Positions 42,410 to 50,847 of a stretch of 64,000 nucleotides of DNA are shown here, piece after piece. Source of the DNA: Aquitalea denitrificans (GTDB lineage Bacteria > Pseudomonadota > Gammaproteobacteria > Burkholderiales > Chromobacteriaceae); NCBI RefSeq assembly GCF_009856625.1, contig NZ_CP047241.1, forward strand, positions 1,302,001 to 1,366,000, written 5' to 3'. Under the pieces are notes generated by a model that did not search any database, was not told the origin of the DNA, and worked only from the letters and a program-made list of their open reading frames with translations. A program made the translations under genes and the position numbers. Numbering within the stretch: position 1 is the stretch's first letter; every line of letters starts with the position of its first letter.

Positions 42410-43111
42410 ATGACCAGCTCGGTTAATTCCTCGTCCAATCCGTATGCAGTACTGAATGGCAGCTCCAGCGGTACTACCGGTACCGGCTCGACCAATGCCA
42501 ACACCGATACCAGTGCGCAGGGCATTCAGGATCGTTTCCTGAAACTGCTGGTAACCCAGTTGCAGGCACAGGATCCGATGAATCCGATGGACAATAGCCA
42601 GATCACCAGCCAGATGGCGCAGATCAGCCAGGTGTCCGGCATGCAGACTCTGAACACCGCCATGCAAAGCTTGGTGCAGTCGCAGGCAGCCAATCAGTCG
42701 CTGATGGCGGCTTCCATGATTGGCAAGCAGGCACTGGTGCCGGGTAGTGCGCTCAATATGACCAGCGGCAGCTCAGTACAAGGTGCGGTAAGCCTCAGTG
42801 GCGCAGCCACCGACTACACCGTCAGCATCAAGGATACCAACGGCAATGTGGTAGATACCCTTACGGTGAAGAGCCCGAGCACCGGTCTGAATTCCTTCAA
42901 CTGGGATGGCAAGGATGCCAATGGCAACCAGCTGCCCAGCGGCAAGTACACCTTCAGCGCACAGGCTACCAGCGCCAGCAGCACGGCAGTCACGGCAACG
43001 CCCTATGCCAATCAGGCGGTGACCGCAGTCAGCTGGGCTAGCGGTTCGCCGCAGCTGATCATGAAGGACGGTACCAGCGTCGGCTTGGCCAACGTGGCGC
43101 AGTTGTCTTAA
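42410..43111 (+). CDS. flgD: Flagellar hook capping protein FlgD
   Basis: A 233-aa hook-cap scaffold needed for hook polymerisation. The conserved N-terminal segment is QDRFLKLLVTQLQAQDPMNPMDNSQITSQMAQIS (about 40-75). A FlgD Ig-like/tudor region follows (about 110-220) including LNSFNWDGKDANGNQLPSGKYTFSA. A Ser/Thr/Gly-rich N-terminus (first 35 residues) is low complexity. It lies 15 nt after flgC. Confidence 0.95.
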   Translation: MTSSVNSSSNPYAVLNGSSSGTTGTGSTNANTDTSAQGIQDRFLKLLVTQLQAQDPMNPMDNSQITSQMAQISQVSGMQTLNTAMQSLVQSQAANQSLMAASMIGKQALVPGSALNMTSGSSVQGAVSLSGAATDYTVSIKDTNGNVVDTLTVKSPSTGLNSFNWDGKDANGNQLPSGKYTFSAQATSASSTAVTATPYANQAVTAVSWASGSPQLIMKDGTSVGLANVAQLS

Positions 43112-43152
43112 ATCCAGGTCATTAGTGCAATCAGGTTTCGGGGAGTAGCAAC

Positions 43153-44391
43153 ATGGGTTTTCAACAAGGTCTGAGTGGTCTGAATTCGGCATCCTCGCAG
43201 CTGGATACCATTGGCAACAACGTATCCAATGCCAGCACGGTGGGTTTCAAGAGTTCGCGTACCGAGTTCAGTGATCTGTTCTCCACCAGCTTTTACGGCG
43301 TAGCCAATACCAGTGCCGGTATCGGCTCGCAGGTGAATGCGGTGACCCAGTCTTTCAGTGCCGGCAACATCACGCCCACTGGCCGCAGCCTGGATCTGGC
43401 CATTAACAACAATGGCTTTTTCATCATGCGGCAGAACCCCACCTCCACCACCGGCTCGCTGGCCTATACCCGTAACGGCCAGTTCCAGGTGGACAAGGAT
43501 GGTTACATCGTCAATGGCAACGACCGCCTGCAAGGCTGGATGGCCAATAACGGCGTGGTAACCCAGGGCCCGGTGACCGACCTCAAGCTGCAGACCAACC
43601 TGATTTCGCCGGCAGCCACCACCAAGGTGACCATGGGGGTCAACGTCGATTCGCGTCTGACCACGCCTACCGTCACCCCGCTGAATCCGACCAATACCAA
43701 TACCTTCAACTGGTCCAATGCGGCACAGGTGTACGACAGCCTGGGTAATCAGCACAATCTGACCCTGTATTACGTCAAGGGAACGGCAACCGCCACCGGC
43801 ACACCGTGGACGGTGACTGCCTATGTGGATGGTAATCCGGCCAGTGGCACCAACACCTATACCATGAATTACGACACCTCCGGCAACCTGACCAATACCA
43901 CGCCGTTTAGTGTCACCTTCAGCCCCACGCCGGTAAACGGTTCTTCCTCGCCGGTTACCCTGAGCATTGATTACACTGGCTCCACTCAGGTGGCCCAGGC
44001 TTCCGGCACCCCGACCGAAACGGTTGATGGCTATGCGCCGGGCACGCTGAGTAGCATGAATATCGACACCCACGGCAATATCATGGCCAGCTTTTCCAAT
44101 GGTCAGAACAAGATCATCGGGCAGGTGGCCCTGGCCACCTTCACCAATGCGCAAGGCCTGCAGAACGAAGGCGGCAACCGCTGGCAGCAGACGCTGGCAT
44201 CCGGTGTGCCGGCCTACAATGCGCCGGGCTCGGGCAATTCCGGTACCGTACAATCGCAGGCACTGGAGGATTCCAACGTCGACCTGACGGCGGAGCTGGT
44301 CAACATGATCACGGCGCAGCGCTTCTATCAGGCCAACGCCCAGACCATCAAGACCGAAGACACCTTGATGCAGACCATCATCAATCTGTAA
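43153..44391 (+). CDS. flgE: Flagellar hook protein FlgE
   Basis: A 412-aa hook monomer. The N-terminal MGFQQGLSGLNSASSQLDTIGNNVSNASTVGFKSSRTEFSDLF is typical, as is the C-terminal EDSNVDLTAELVNMITAQRFYQANAQTIKTEDTLMQTIINL. The variable central region (about 150-320) is Thr/Asn/Ser-rich, as expected for the exposed hook domain. GGGGAG lies before ATG 43153. Length matches E. coli FlgE (402). Confidence 0.96.
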   Translation: MGFQQGLSGLNSASSQLDTIGNNVSNASTVGFKSSRTEFSDLFSTSFYGVANTSAGIGSQVNAVTQSFSAGNITPTGRSLDLAINNNGFFIMRQNPTSTTGSLAYTRNGQFQVDKDGYIVNGNDRLQGWMANNGVVTQGPVTDLKLQTNLISPAATTKVTMGVNVDSRLTTPTVTPLNPTNTNTFNWSNAAQVYDSLGNQHNLTLYYVKGTATATGTPWTVTAYVDGNPASGTNTYTMNYDTSGNLTNTTPFSVTFSPTPVNGSSSPVTLSIDYTGSTQVAQASGTPTETVDGYAPGTLSSMNIDTHGNIMASFSNGQNKIIGQVALATFTNAQGLQNEGGNRWQQTLASGVPAYNAPGSGNSGTVQSQALEDSNVDLTAELVNMITAQRFYQANAQTIKTEDTLMQTIINL

Positions 44392-44430
44392 TCAATACTG
44401 AACAGAGCAGCCTGAGGAAGCGGGGAATCA

Positions 44431-45171
44431 ATGGATAAGATGTTGTACCTGGCCATGACCGGTGCCAAGCATATCGATTTGCAGCAGGCAACCACGGCCA
44501 ATAATCTGTCCAATGCCAATACCAACGCATTCAAGGCCGATCTGGCGTCTTTCCGCGCCTTGCCGGTAGTCGGACCGGGCGCTCCCACCCGTACCTATGT
44601 GGTCGACAATACCATTGGCCATGACATGAGCCAGGGTAGTCTTATGCACACCGGTAGCCCCAGCGACTTCGCTCTGGGTTCTCCCGGCTTCTTTGCCGTA
44701 CAGGCATCGGATGGCAGCGAAGCCTATACTCGCGATGGCGGTTATATTCTGGATGCCAACGGAATGATGCGCACCCGCAGTGGTCTGCCCATCAGCGGTG
44801 ATGGCGGCCCCATCACGGTTCCTGCCGGCTATCAGGTGCAACTGGGCCAGGATGGTTCGGTGGTGGGCGTGCCGCAGAATGGCAAGGATCGCACACCGCA
44901 GCTGCTGGGGCAGATCAAGCTGGTCAATCCGGGTAACAAGGAAGTGTACAAAGGTCCGGATGGGCTGTTTCGCATGAATAGCGGTGACAATGCCACGGCA
45001 GATACCAACGTCAAGCTGGTGCCGGAGACGCTGGAAGCCAGCAATGTGAATGCCGTGGAAAGTCTGGTGCAGATGATTTCCCATGGTCGTCAGTACGATA
45101 TGAACATCAAGCTGATGACCAATGCTGACCAGAACGACCAGAAAGCCACCCAACTGCTGGCCATGGGCTAA
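44431..45171 (+). CDS. flgF: Flagellar basal-body rod protein FlgF
   Basis: A 246-aa proximal rod protein. It starts MDKMLYLAMTGAKHIDLQQATTANNLSNANTNAFKADL, and the C-terminus has LEASNVNAVESLVQMISHGRQYDMNIKLMTNADQNDQ. The central segment has SDFALGSPGFFAVQASDGSEAYTRDG, shared with FlgG/FlgE. Lies 39 nt after flgE and 53 nt before flgG; no promoter is seen in either gap. Confidence 0.95.
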   Translation: MDKMLYLAMTGAKHIDLQQATTANNLSNANTNAFKADLASFRALPVVGPGAPTRTYVVDNTIGHDMSQGSLMHTGSPSDFALGSPGFFAVQASDGSEAYTRDGGYILDANGMMRTRSGLPISGDGGPITVPAGYQVQLGQDGSVVGVPQNGKDRTPQLLGQIKLVNPGNKEVYKGPDGLFRMNSGDNATADTNVKLVPETLEASNVNAVESLVQMISHGRQYDMNIKLMTNADQNDQKATQLLAMG

Positions 45172-45224
45172 GTGCCGCACCCCGCCATACTGAAAACAAA
45201 CAAGAATTCTGAGGAAACACCGCT

Positions 45225-46007
45225 ATGATGCGTGCGCTTTATGTTGCCAAAACCGGGATGGATTCCAGCCAGTTCAACCTGGATGTGATCTCCAATAACC
45301 TGGCCAACGTCAATACCGTCGGTTTCAAGCGTGGGCGCGCCATTTTCGAGGATCTGTACTATCAGACCCTGCGTCAGCCGGGTGCACAGCTGGCTGATGG
45401 CAGCACCACGCCGACCGGCTTGCAGGTTGGTACCGGTGCCACTGCCGTAGCCACAGCCAAAAACTTCACCCAGGGCAATATGACGCAAAGCAGCCAGCCG
45501 CTGGACTGGGCCATCACCGGTGATGGTTTCTTCCGCATTCAGCGTCCGGATGGTACTACGGCATACACCCGCGATGGCGAATTCAAGCGCAACTCCAGCG
45601 GCGACATCGTTACCTCCGATGGCTATCAGCTGAACCCCAATATCAATATTCCCAGCACGGCTTCGCAAATTACCGTTTCCACCGCTGGTGTGGTGCAGTA
45701 CTTCCTGCCCAATAATCCGGCACCGCAAACTGCCGGCACCATCCAGCTCACCACCTTCATCAACCCGCAAGGTCTGGAGAGCGTGGGCAATAATCTGTAC
45801 CTGCAAAGTGCCTCCTCGGGCGATCCGCAGGATGGCGATCCGGGTACCGACAGCCGCGGGCAGGTCATGCAGGGCTTTCTGGAAGGCTCCAACGTGAATG
45901 TGACTGAAGAACTGGTCAACATGATTACCGCCCAGCGGTCTTTTGAAATGAATTCCAAGGCCATCACCACGGCGGACCAGATGCTGCAGAAACTGACGCA
46001 GATGTAA
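45225..46007 (+). CDS. flgG: Flagellar distal rod protein FlgG
   Basis: A 260-aa distal rod protein, the family's most conserved member. It starts MMRALYVAKTGMDSSQFNLDVISNNLANVNTVGFKRGRAIFEDLYYQ and ends GSNVNVTEELVNMITAQRSFEMNSKAITTADQMLQKLTQM. Length equals E. coli FlgG (260). GAGGAAAC precedes the ATG. A terminator follows directly, splitting the cluster after the rod genes. Confidence 0.97.
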   Translation: MMRALYVAKTGMDSSQFNLDVISNNLANVNTVGFKRGRAIFEDLYYQTLRQPGAQLADGSTTPTGLQVGTGATAVATAKNFTQGNMTQSSQPLDWAITGDGFFRIQRPDGTTAYTRDGEFKRNSSGDIVTSDGYQLNPNINIPSTASQITVSTAGVVQYFLPNNPAPQTAGTIQLTTFINPQGLESVGNNLYLQSASSGDPQDGDPGTDSRGQVMQGFLEGSNVNVTEELVNMITAQRSFEMNSKAITTADQMLQKLTQM

Positions 46008-46029
46008 GGCTGATGAGCGCCGGCACGCG

Positions 46030-46057
46030 CGCCGGCAATGGTCTGCCGGCGTTTTTT
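46030..46057 (+). terminator. Rho-independent terminator between flgG and flgH
   Basis: An 8-bp GC-rich stem CGCCGGCA / TGCCGGCG with loop ATGGTC and a run of six T, 22 nt after flgG. It implies that flgH and flgI have their own promoter or rely on read-through. Confidence 0.82.
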
Positions 46058-46064
46058 CGCAGTT

Positions 46065-46091
46065 TTGCCATGTGCAATTAAGGGCTAGAAT
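46065..46091 (+). promoter_or_regulatory. Candidate sigma70-type promoter for flgH
   Basis: TTGCCA (46065-46070) and TAGAAT (46086-46091) are 15 nt apart, a little short of the ideal 17. They lie just after the flgG terminator and 41 nt before flgH. Only a weak candidate; the terminator is the main reason to expect a promoter here. Confidence 0.4.
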
Positions 46092-46131
46092 CGCGTCTCG
46101 GACCGGTACGCGATGCAGGAGGAGGGGCAAA

Positions 46132-46812
46132 ATGAACATGCTGAAATGGATGATGCTGGGCTTGGTGGCCGTGCTGGCCGGCTGTGCCGCCCAGGAGCCC
46201 CCGTTGGTAACCTTGCCGATGACTGCCAGGCCGCAGCCGCAGGCCGCTACCCTGCCGGGCAATGGTTCCATCTTCCAGTCGGGCAGCTATCGCGCCATGT
46301 TCGAGGACAAAATGCCGGCGCTGGTGGGTGACACGCTGACCATCAATATCCAGGAAAAGTCCTCCACCTCGCAGTCGGAACAAACCACGGCCACCCGTTC
46401 TTCGGCGCTGGCTGACACTATTTCCAGCGGCATGCAGCTGCCCTTCGTTCCCGGCAGCCTCACCAAGGGCTTGGGGGCATCGCTCAATGGTAGCGGTTCG
46501 GCCAGCAACACCGGCAAGGGCACCAACCAGGTAGCCACCACCTTTGTCAGCTCCATCACCGTGACGGTGATCGAAGTCTTGTCCAACGGCAATCTCATCA
46601 TCAGTGGCGAAAAGGTCGTCCGCATCAATGGCGATACCGAATCCATCCGCCTGTCCGGTGTGGTCAATCCGCGGGACATCGCCGCCGATCGTTCGGTGTC
46701 CTCGCTCAAGGTGGCCGATGCTCGTATCGAGCAGGAAACCAAGGGTAATAACCGCCTGTATAATGAGCCGGGTTGGCTGGCCAAGTTTTTCCTCAGCATC
46801 ATTCCCATTTGA
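46132..46812 (+). CDS. flgH: Flagellar L-ring protein FlgH
   Basis: A 226-aa outer-membrane lipoprotein forming the L ring. The signal peptide ends in the lipobox VLAGC with lipidated Cys18. Conserved segments are FEDKMPALVGDTLTINIQEKSS, TFVSSITVTVIEVLSNGNLIISGEK and LSGVVNPRDIAADRSVSSLKVADARIE. The strong site GGAGGAGGGG stands before ATG 46132; upstream in-frame starts are rejected. Length matches E. coli FlgH (232). Confidence 0.96.
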   Translation: MNMLKWMMLGLVAVLAGCAAQEPPLVTLPMTARPQPQAATLPGNGSIFQSGSYRAMFEDKMPALVGDTLTINIQEKSSTSQSEQTTATRSSALADTISSGMQLPFVPGSLTKGLGASLNGSGSASNTGKGTNQVATTFVSSITVTVIEVLSNGNLIISGEKVVRINGDTESIRLSGVVNPRDIAADRSVSSLKVADARIEQETKGNNRLYNEPGWLAKFFLSIIPI

Positions 46813-46833
46813 TGGCCAGGACTGGATGACATC

Positions 46834-47931
46834 ATGAAAAAATTCCTGCTTGCATTGACTTGCCTGATGCTGGGGGCGCAAGTGCTGGCGGCTGAGCGTC
46901 TGAAAGACATCACCAATATCGCTGGTGTGCGCTCCAACCAATTGCTGGGCTATGGCTTGGTGGTAGGGCTGGATGGCAGCGGTGACAAGGTGACTTCTTC
47001 GCCGTTTACCGGCCAATCCCTGTCCAACATGCTGACCCAACTGGGCGTGCAGATTCCGCCGGGTACCAAGGTTGACCCCAAGAACGTGGCGGCAGTCAGC
47101 CTTACCGCAACCCTGCCGCCGTTTGCCCGCAAGGGGCAGGCGCTGGATGTGACGGTGTCGTCCATTGGCGATGCCAAAAGCTTGCGTGGCGGCACCTTGC
47201 TGCTGTCGCCGCTAAAAGGTGCGGATGGCCAGATCTACGGCATGGCCCAGGGTAATGTACTGGTTGGCGGAGCGGGAGCCTCTGCCGGAGGCAGTAAGGC
47301 ACAGATCAACCAGCTCAGTGTGGGGCGTATCGCCGGTGGTGCCACGGTGGAGCGCGAAGTGCCTACCGCGCTGGGAAGTGGCGAATTCATCAACCTGGAA
47401 TTGCAGGAAGCCAATTTCACCATGGCCAATCGCGTGGTGCAGGCCATCAACAAGGCTTTTGGCAGTGGCACTGCTCGTGCGGTGGATGGTGGCATGGTGG
47501 AAGTCCGTGCGCCTTTTGATTCCAATCAGCGGGTACAATTTTTGTCGCGGATGGAAAATCTTGCCGTTGACCCGGCAGAAGTTTCCCCTCTGGTCATCAT
47601 CAATGCCCGAACCGGCTCCATCGTGATGAACCAGGCCGTGCAGCTGGAACCTTGCGCCATTGCCCATGGCAACCTTACCGTCACCATCAGCAACAACCCG
47701 CAGGTCAGCCAGCCACCAGCCTTGTCCGGTGGTCAGACCGTGGCCACCAATCAGGCTAATGTCAGTGTCACCAGCGATGGCGGCAAGGTGCTGAAAGTGG
47801 CCAAGAGCGCCAATCTCAACCAGGTTGTCTCTGCGCTCAATGCTCTGGGGGCAACCCCGCAAGACCTGATCTCCATCCTGCAGGCAATGAAGGCAGCCGG
47901 TTCGCTGAGGGCGGATCTGCAGATTATCTGA
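46834..47931 (+). CDS. flgI: Flagellar P-ring protein FlgI
   Basis: A 365-aa periplasmic P-ring protein. A Sec signal peptide of about 20 residues (MKKFLLALTCLMLGAQVLAA) precedes ERLKDITNIAGVRSNQLLGYGLVVGLDGSGDK, the family signature. Further conserved segments are LAVDPAEVSPLVIINARTGSIVM and LNALGATPQDLISILQAMKAAGSLRADL. Length matches E. coli FlgI (365). It ends before a strong terminator. Confidence 0.96.
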   Translation: MKKFLLALTCLMLGAQVLAAERLKDITNIAGVRSNQLLGYGLVVGLDGSGDKVTSSPFTGQSLSNMLTQLGVQIPPGTKVDPKNVAAVSLTATLPPFARKGQALDVTVSSIGDAKSLRGGTLLLSPLKGADGQIYGMAQGNVLVGGAGASAGGSKAQINQLSVGRIAGGATVEREVPTALGSGEFINLELQEANFTMANRVVQAINKAFGSGTARAVDGGMVEVRAPFDSNQRVQFLSRMENLAVDPAEVSPLVIINARTGSIVMNQAVQLEPCAIAHGNLTVTISNNPQVSQPPALSGGQTVATNQANVSVTSDGGKVLKVAKSANLNQVVSALNALGATPQDLISILQAMKAAGSLRADLQII

Positions 47932-47949
47932 GCCCGGTGTTAATTGCTG

Positions 47950-47976
47950 AAAAGGCCCCGCTTGCGGGGCCTTTTT
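47950..47976 (+). terminator. Rho-independent terminator between flgI and flgJ
   Basis: A 7-bp all-GC stem GGCCCCG / CGGGGCC with loop CTTG, flanked by AAAA and TTTTT. It is strong and may act in both directions. A sigma54 promoter begins 5 nt later. Confidence 0.9.
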
Positions 47977-47980
47977 GTAT

Positions 47981-47996
47981 TGGCCCGCTTTTTGCT
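47981..47996 (+). promoter_or_regulatory. Sigma54 promoter for flgJ
   Basis: TGGCCCGCTTTTTGCT matches the -24/-12 consensus with GG-N10-GC spacing and a full TTGCT; only one position (A to C) deviates. It lies between the flgI terminator and the flgJ start. The leader would be about 14 nt and contain AAGGAG. Confidence 0.75.
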
Positions 47997-48020
47997 ATGT
48001 AGGCGGGCAAGGAGCGATAA

Positions 48021-48986
48021 ATGACGACGCAGTTTTCCAATACCTATTCGGCAGCCGATGCCATGAACCAGCAACTGGCGGTAGATCCTACCCAGATGTC
48101 CAGTCTGCGTTCGCGTATGGCCAAGGATCCCAAAGGGGCTGCCAAGGAAGCTGCGTCACAGTTTGAAGCCCTGCTGATGGGTACCATGCTCAAAACCATG
48201 CGCCAGACCAAGTTTGACGACGAGCAGGATTCAGACATGGATACCTACCGCGGCATGCTGGACCAGCAGATGGTGCAGTCACTCAGTCGTGCTGGCGGTA
48301 TGGGAATTGCCAATCTGGTGTACAAGCAAATTGCCAAGCAAGCCGGTTTCGATCCGGGACAGGATGCAACAGCGTTACGCCCAGCTTCATCCGGTCCGGT
48401 ATTGCCGGCCCGTTTCAGTCAGTCCAGCGGTCTGAAGGCCTATCAAGCCGCACAGAACGAAGCGATAACCGCTGGTAGCGCTACTGGCATCCCGGCAAGT
48501 AGCAGTACGGGTAGCAGCGATGGCAAGGGTTTTGTGCAGGGCATGTTGCCACATGCGCGTACGGCTGCTGCCCAGTTGGGGGTGGCACCGGAATTCGTGG
48601 TGGCACATGCAGCGCTGGAAAGCGGCTGGGGCAAGCGTGCCATTCGTAATGCCGATGGCAGTGATTCGCACAATCTGTTCGGTATCAAGGCAACGGGTGA
48701 CTGGCAGGGCAAATCCACCAGTATCACTACCACCGAATATGTAAACGGCACTGCGCAGAAGAAAGTGGAGAAATTCCGCTCCTATGATTCGTATGCCGAT
48801 GCCTTCAGTGACTATGCGCGCATGCTGAAAGACTCGCCGCGGTATCAGGCAGCACTCAACCAGGGACGCAATGTCGCCGGCTTTGCCCAAGGGCTGCAAA
48901 ACGGTGGCTATGCCACTGATCCGCGCTATGCCCGCAAACTGGTGGATGTGGCAGCCTCGCTGGCACAACAAGCAGTTCGGTCTTGA
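48021..48986 (+). CDS. flgJ: Flagellar rod-capping peptidoglycan hydrolase FlgJ
   Basis: A 321-aa two-domain protein. The N-terminal rod-cap domain (about 30-105) contains AASQFEALLMGTMLKTMRQTKFDDE and YRGMLDQQMVQSLS. The C-terminal glucosaminidase domain (about 165-315) has FVVAHAALESGWGKRAIRNADGSDSHNLFGIKATGDW with the catalytic Glu near residue 199, and KKVEKFRSYDSYADAFSDYARML. The length matches E. coli FlgJ (313). AAGGAG precedes the ATG. It lies behind its own sigma54-type promoter. Confidence 0.96.
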   Translation: MTTQFSNTYSAADAMNQQLAVDPTQMSSLRSRMAKDPKGAAKEAASQFEALLMGTMLKTMRQTKFDDEQDSDMDTYRGMLDQQMVQSLSRAGGMGIANLVYKQIAKQAGFDPGQDATALRPASSGPVLPARFSQSSGLKAYQAAQNEAITAGSATGIPASSSTGSSDGKGFVQGMLPHARTAAAQLGVAPEFVVAHAALESGWGKRAIRNADGSDSHNLFGIKATGDWQGKSTSITTTEYVNGTAQKKVEKFRSYDSYADAFSDYARMLKDSPRYQAALNQGRNVAGFAQGLQNGGYATDPRYARKLVDVAASLAQQAVRS

Positions 48987-48987
48987 T

Positions 48988-49014
48988 TAAAGTTTCAGCA
49001 GTTGCGGTCGATAA
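48988..49014 (+). promoter_or_regulatory. Sigma28 (FliA) promoter for flgKL
   Basis: The -35 TAAAGTTT (48988-48995) is a perfect match. After exactly 11 nt comes -10 GTCGATAA (49007-49014), one mismatch from GCCGATAA. It lies immediately after the flgJ stop, with the start expected near 49020 and the ribosome site AGAGAGG at 49021. Late-class control of hook-junction proteins is established in enteric bacteria. Confidence 0.85.
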
Positions 49015-49032
49015 GACAGCAGAGAGGTGATG

Positions 49033-50832
49033 ATGGGCTCGAATATTTTTTCCATTGGCGTTAGTGGCCTGAATGCAGCGCAAACCGCGCTGTCTGTTGT
49101 CGGCCAGAACATTGCCAATGGCAACACCCCCGGCTACAACCGCCAGATACTGAGTCAGGCGGCACGTATGCCGCAGCAAGAAGGCTTTGGCTATCTGGGG
49201 CAGGGCGTGGACATCACCGGCGTCAGCCGCATCTACGACAGCTACCTCGACTCCCAGGTGCTGGCTGCGCAATCTGGCAGCAATTATTATTCCAGCCAAC
49301 TGTCACAGCTTAACCAGATCAACAACCTGCTGTCCGACCCGACTGTCGGCCTGAGCAACTCGTTCCAGAGTTTTTATAGCGGTTTGCAGACGCTGTCGCA
49401 GGACCCGTCGTCCATTCCCAGCCGTCAGACCGTGGTCAATATGTCGCAGGCGCTGGTATCCAATTTCACTGCCATCGGCAACAACCTGACGCAGATGCAG
49501 GCCGGGGTCAACTCGCAAATTACCAGTACAGTGAACAGCATTAATGCGCTGGCGCAGAATATTGCCGATCTGAATGGCCAGATTGCCGCCGCCGCCGCCG
49601 GCAACAGCCAGCAGCAGCCCAATGATCTGATGGACCAGCGCGATCAGGCCATGGAGCAGTTGAACAAGCTGGTGACTGCCAAGGCAGTTCCACAGTCGGA
49701 CGGAACATACAGCGTATTCATCGGTAATGGCCAGGCACTGGTGATGGGCAACCAGTTTACCAAGCTGGGTACCCAGAATGATCCGGCCAATCCGCAGAAT
49801 GTGCAGGTGACCTATCCCAATGCAAATGGCAGCAATACGGTTGTGCCCAGCACCGCCTTGTCCGGTGGTCAGTTGGCTGGCTATATGTCTTTTCGCGATG
49901 GTGCCTTGCTGACAACTCAGCAGAAGCTGGGGACGCTGGCCATCGACTTCACCACGGCAATGAACTACCAGAACCAACTGGGTCGGGACCTGTCGGGTAA
50001 TCAGGGTGGACTGATCTTTTCCGATATGAGCAGCTACGCTTCCCATCCGCAGGATGCCGTCGCCAATATGCAGCTGCTGCTGGCTGATCCGTCCAAGCTG
50101 GCGGCGTCTTCCTCCCTGCAGCTGGGGGCTGGCGGCATTACACCTGCGGGTAGCGGCGTTACCTTGTCTGGTGTGTGGGCCAGCATGCCTGGTACCTATG
50201 GCTGGGCCAATACTTCGACGCCGCCTTCGGTATCGACTCATCCGGTAACCGGCCTGACCGGCATGACCATCAATGCCACCAGCGCCACCAGCATTACGGC
50301 AACATTGACCGGTGGTCCGGACAACGGCCAGACCTTCAATGTGGTGCCGGACCCTACGGTCTCCAATGGCTACAAGCTGGTGGACAGCGCCACGCCTGCC
50401 AATGATCTGGGGATCAAGTTCCAGTTGTCCGGCCAGATGAAGGCCGGCATGGCCATCAATGTCTCCCCAGTACCTACCGGCACTGCCGTGATTGGCAACG
50501 GTAACAATCTGGGCGAGATGATAGGCATGCAGACACGTAAAATCGTGGATGAAAACAAAAACGGCACCAATAGCGGCCTACAGTCTTTCCAGACCTACTA
50601 TTCCACCACGGTCAGCTATGTGGGTAATGCTACCAATACGGTGAAGCTGGCTGCTGCGTCGCAAACCACCCTGCTGCAGCAGGCTACCACCTCGCGCTCC
50701 AATGTCAGCGGGGTGAATATGGATCAGGAAGCCGCTGATCTTATCAAGTACCAACAGGCATACCAGGCGTCTGGCAAGGTTCTCCAGATTGCACAGACAC
50801 TATTCCAGCAAATCCTGCAAATGGGTGGCTGA
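49033..50832 (+). CDS. flgK: Flagellar hook-associated protein FlgK
   Basis: A 599-aa hook-filament junction protein. It starts MGSNIFSIGVSGLNAAQTALSVVGQNIANGNTPGYNRQIL and ends SRSNVSGVNMDQEAADLIKYQQAYQASGKVLQIAQTLFQQILQMG, the typical FlgK terminal helices. The middle (about 370-470) is Thr/Ser/Pro-rich and variable. Starts at GTG 49027, ATG 49030 and ATG 49033 are all in frame; the third has the best spacing to AGAGAGG. Sits directly behind the sigma28 promoter. Confidence 0.95.
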   Translation: MGSNIFSIGVSGLNAAQTALSVVGQNIANGNTPGYNRQILSQAARMPQQEGFGYLGQGVDITGVSRIYDSYLDSQVLAAQSGSNYYSSQLSQLNQINNLLSDPTVGLSNSFQSFYSGLQTLSQDPSSIPSRQTVVNMSQALVSNFTAIGNNLTQMQAGVNSQITSTVNSINALAQNIADLNGQIAAAAAGNSQQQPNDLMDQRDQAMEQLNKLVTAKAVPQSDGTYSVFIGNGQALVMGNQFTKLGTQNDPANPQNVQVTYPNANGSNTVVPSTALSGGQLAGYMSFRDGALLTTQQKLGTLAIDFTTAMNYQNQLGRDLSGNQGGLIFSDMSSYASHPQDAVANMQLLLADPSKLAASSSLQLGAGGITPAGSGVTLSGVWASMPGTYGWANTSTPPSVSTHPVTGLTGMTINATSATSITATLTGGPDNGQTFNVVPDPTVSNGYKLVDSATPANDLGIKFQLSGQMKAGMAINVSPVPTGTAVIGNGNNLGEMIGMQTRKIVDENKNGTNSGLQSFQTYYSTTVSYVGNATNTVKLAAASQTTLLQQATTSRSNVSGVNMDQEAADLIKYQQAYQASGKVLQIAQTLFQQILQMGG

Positions 50833-50847
50833 GGCGAGGGTTGAATC

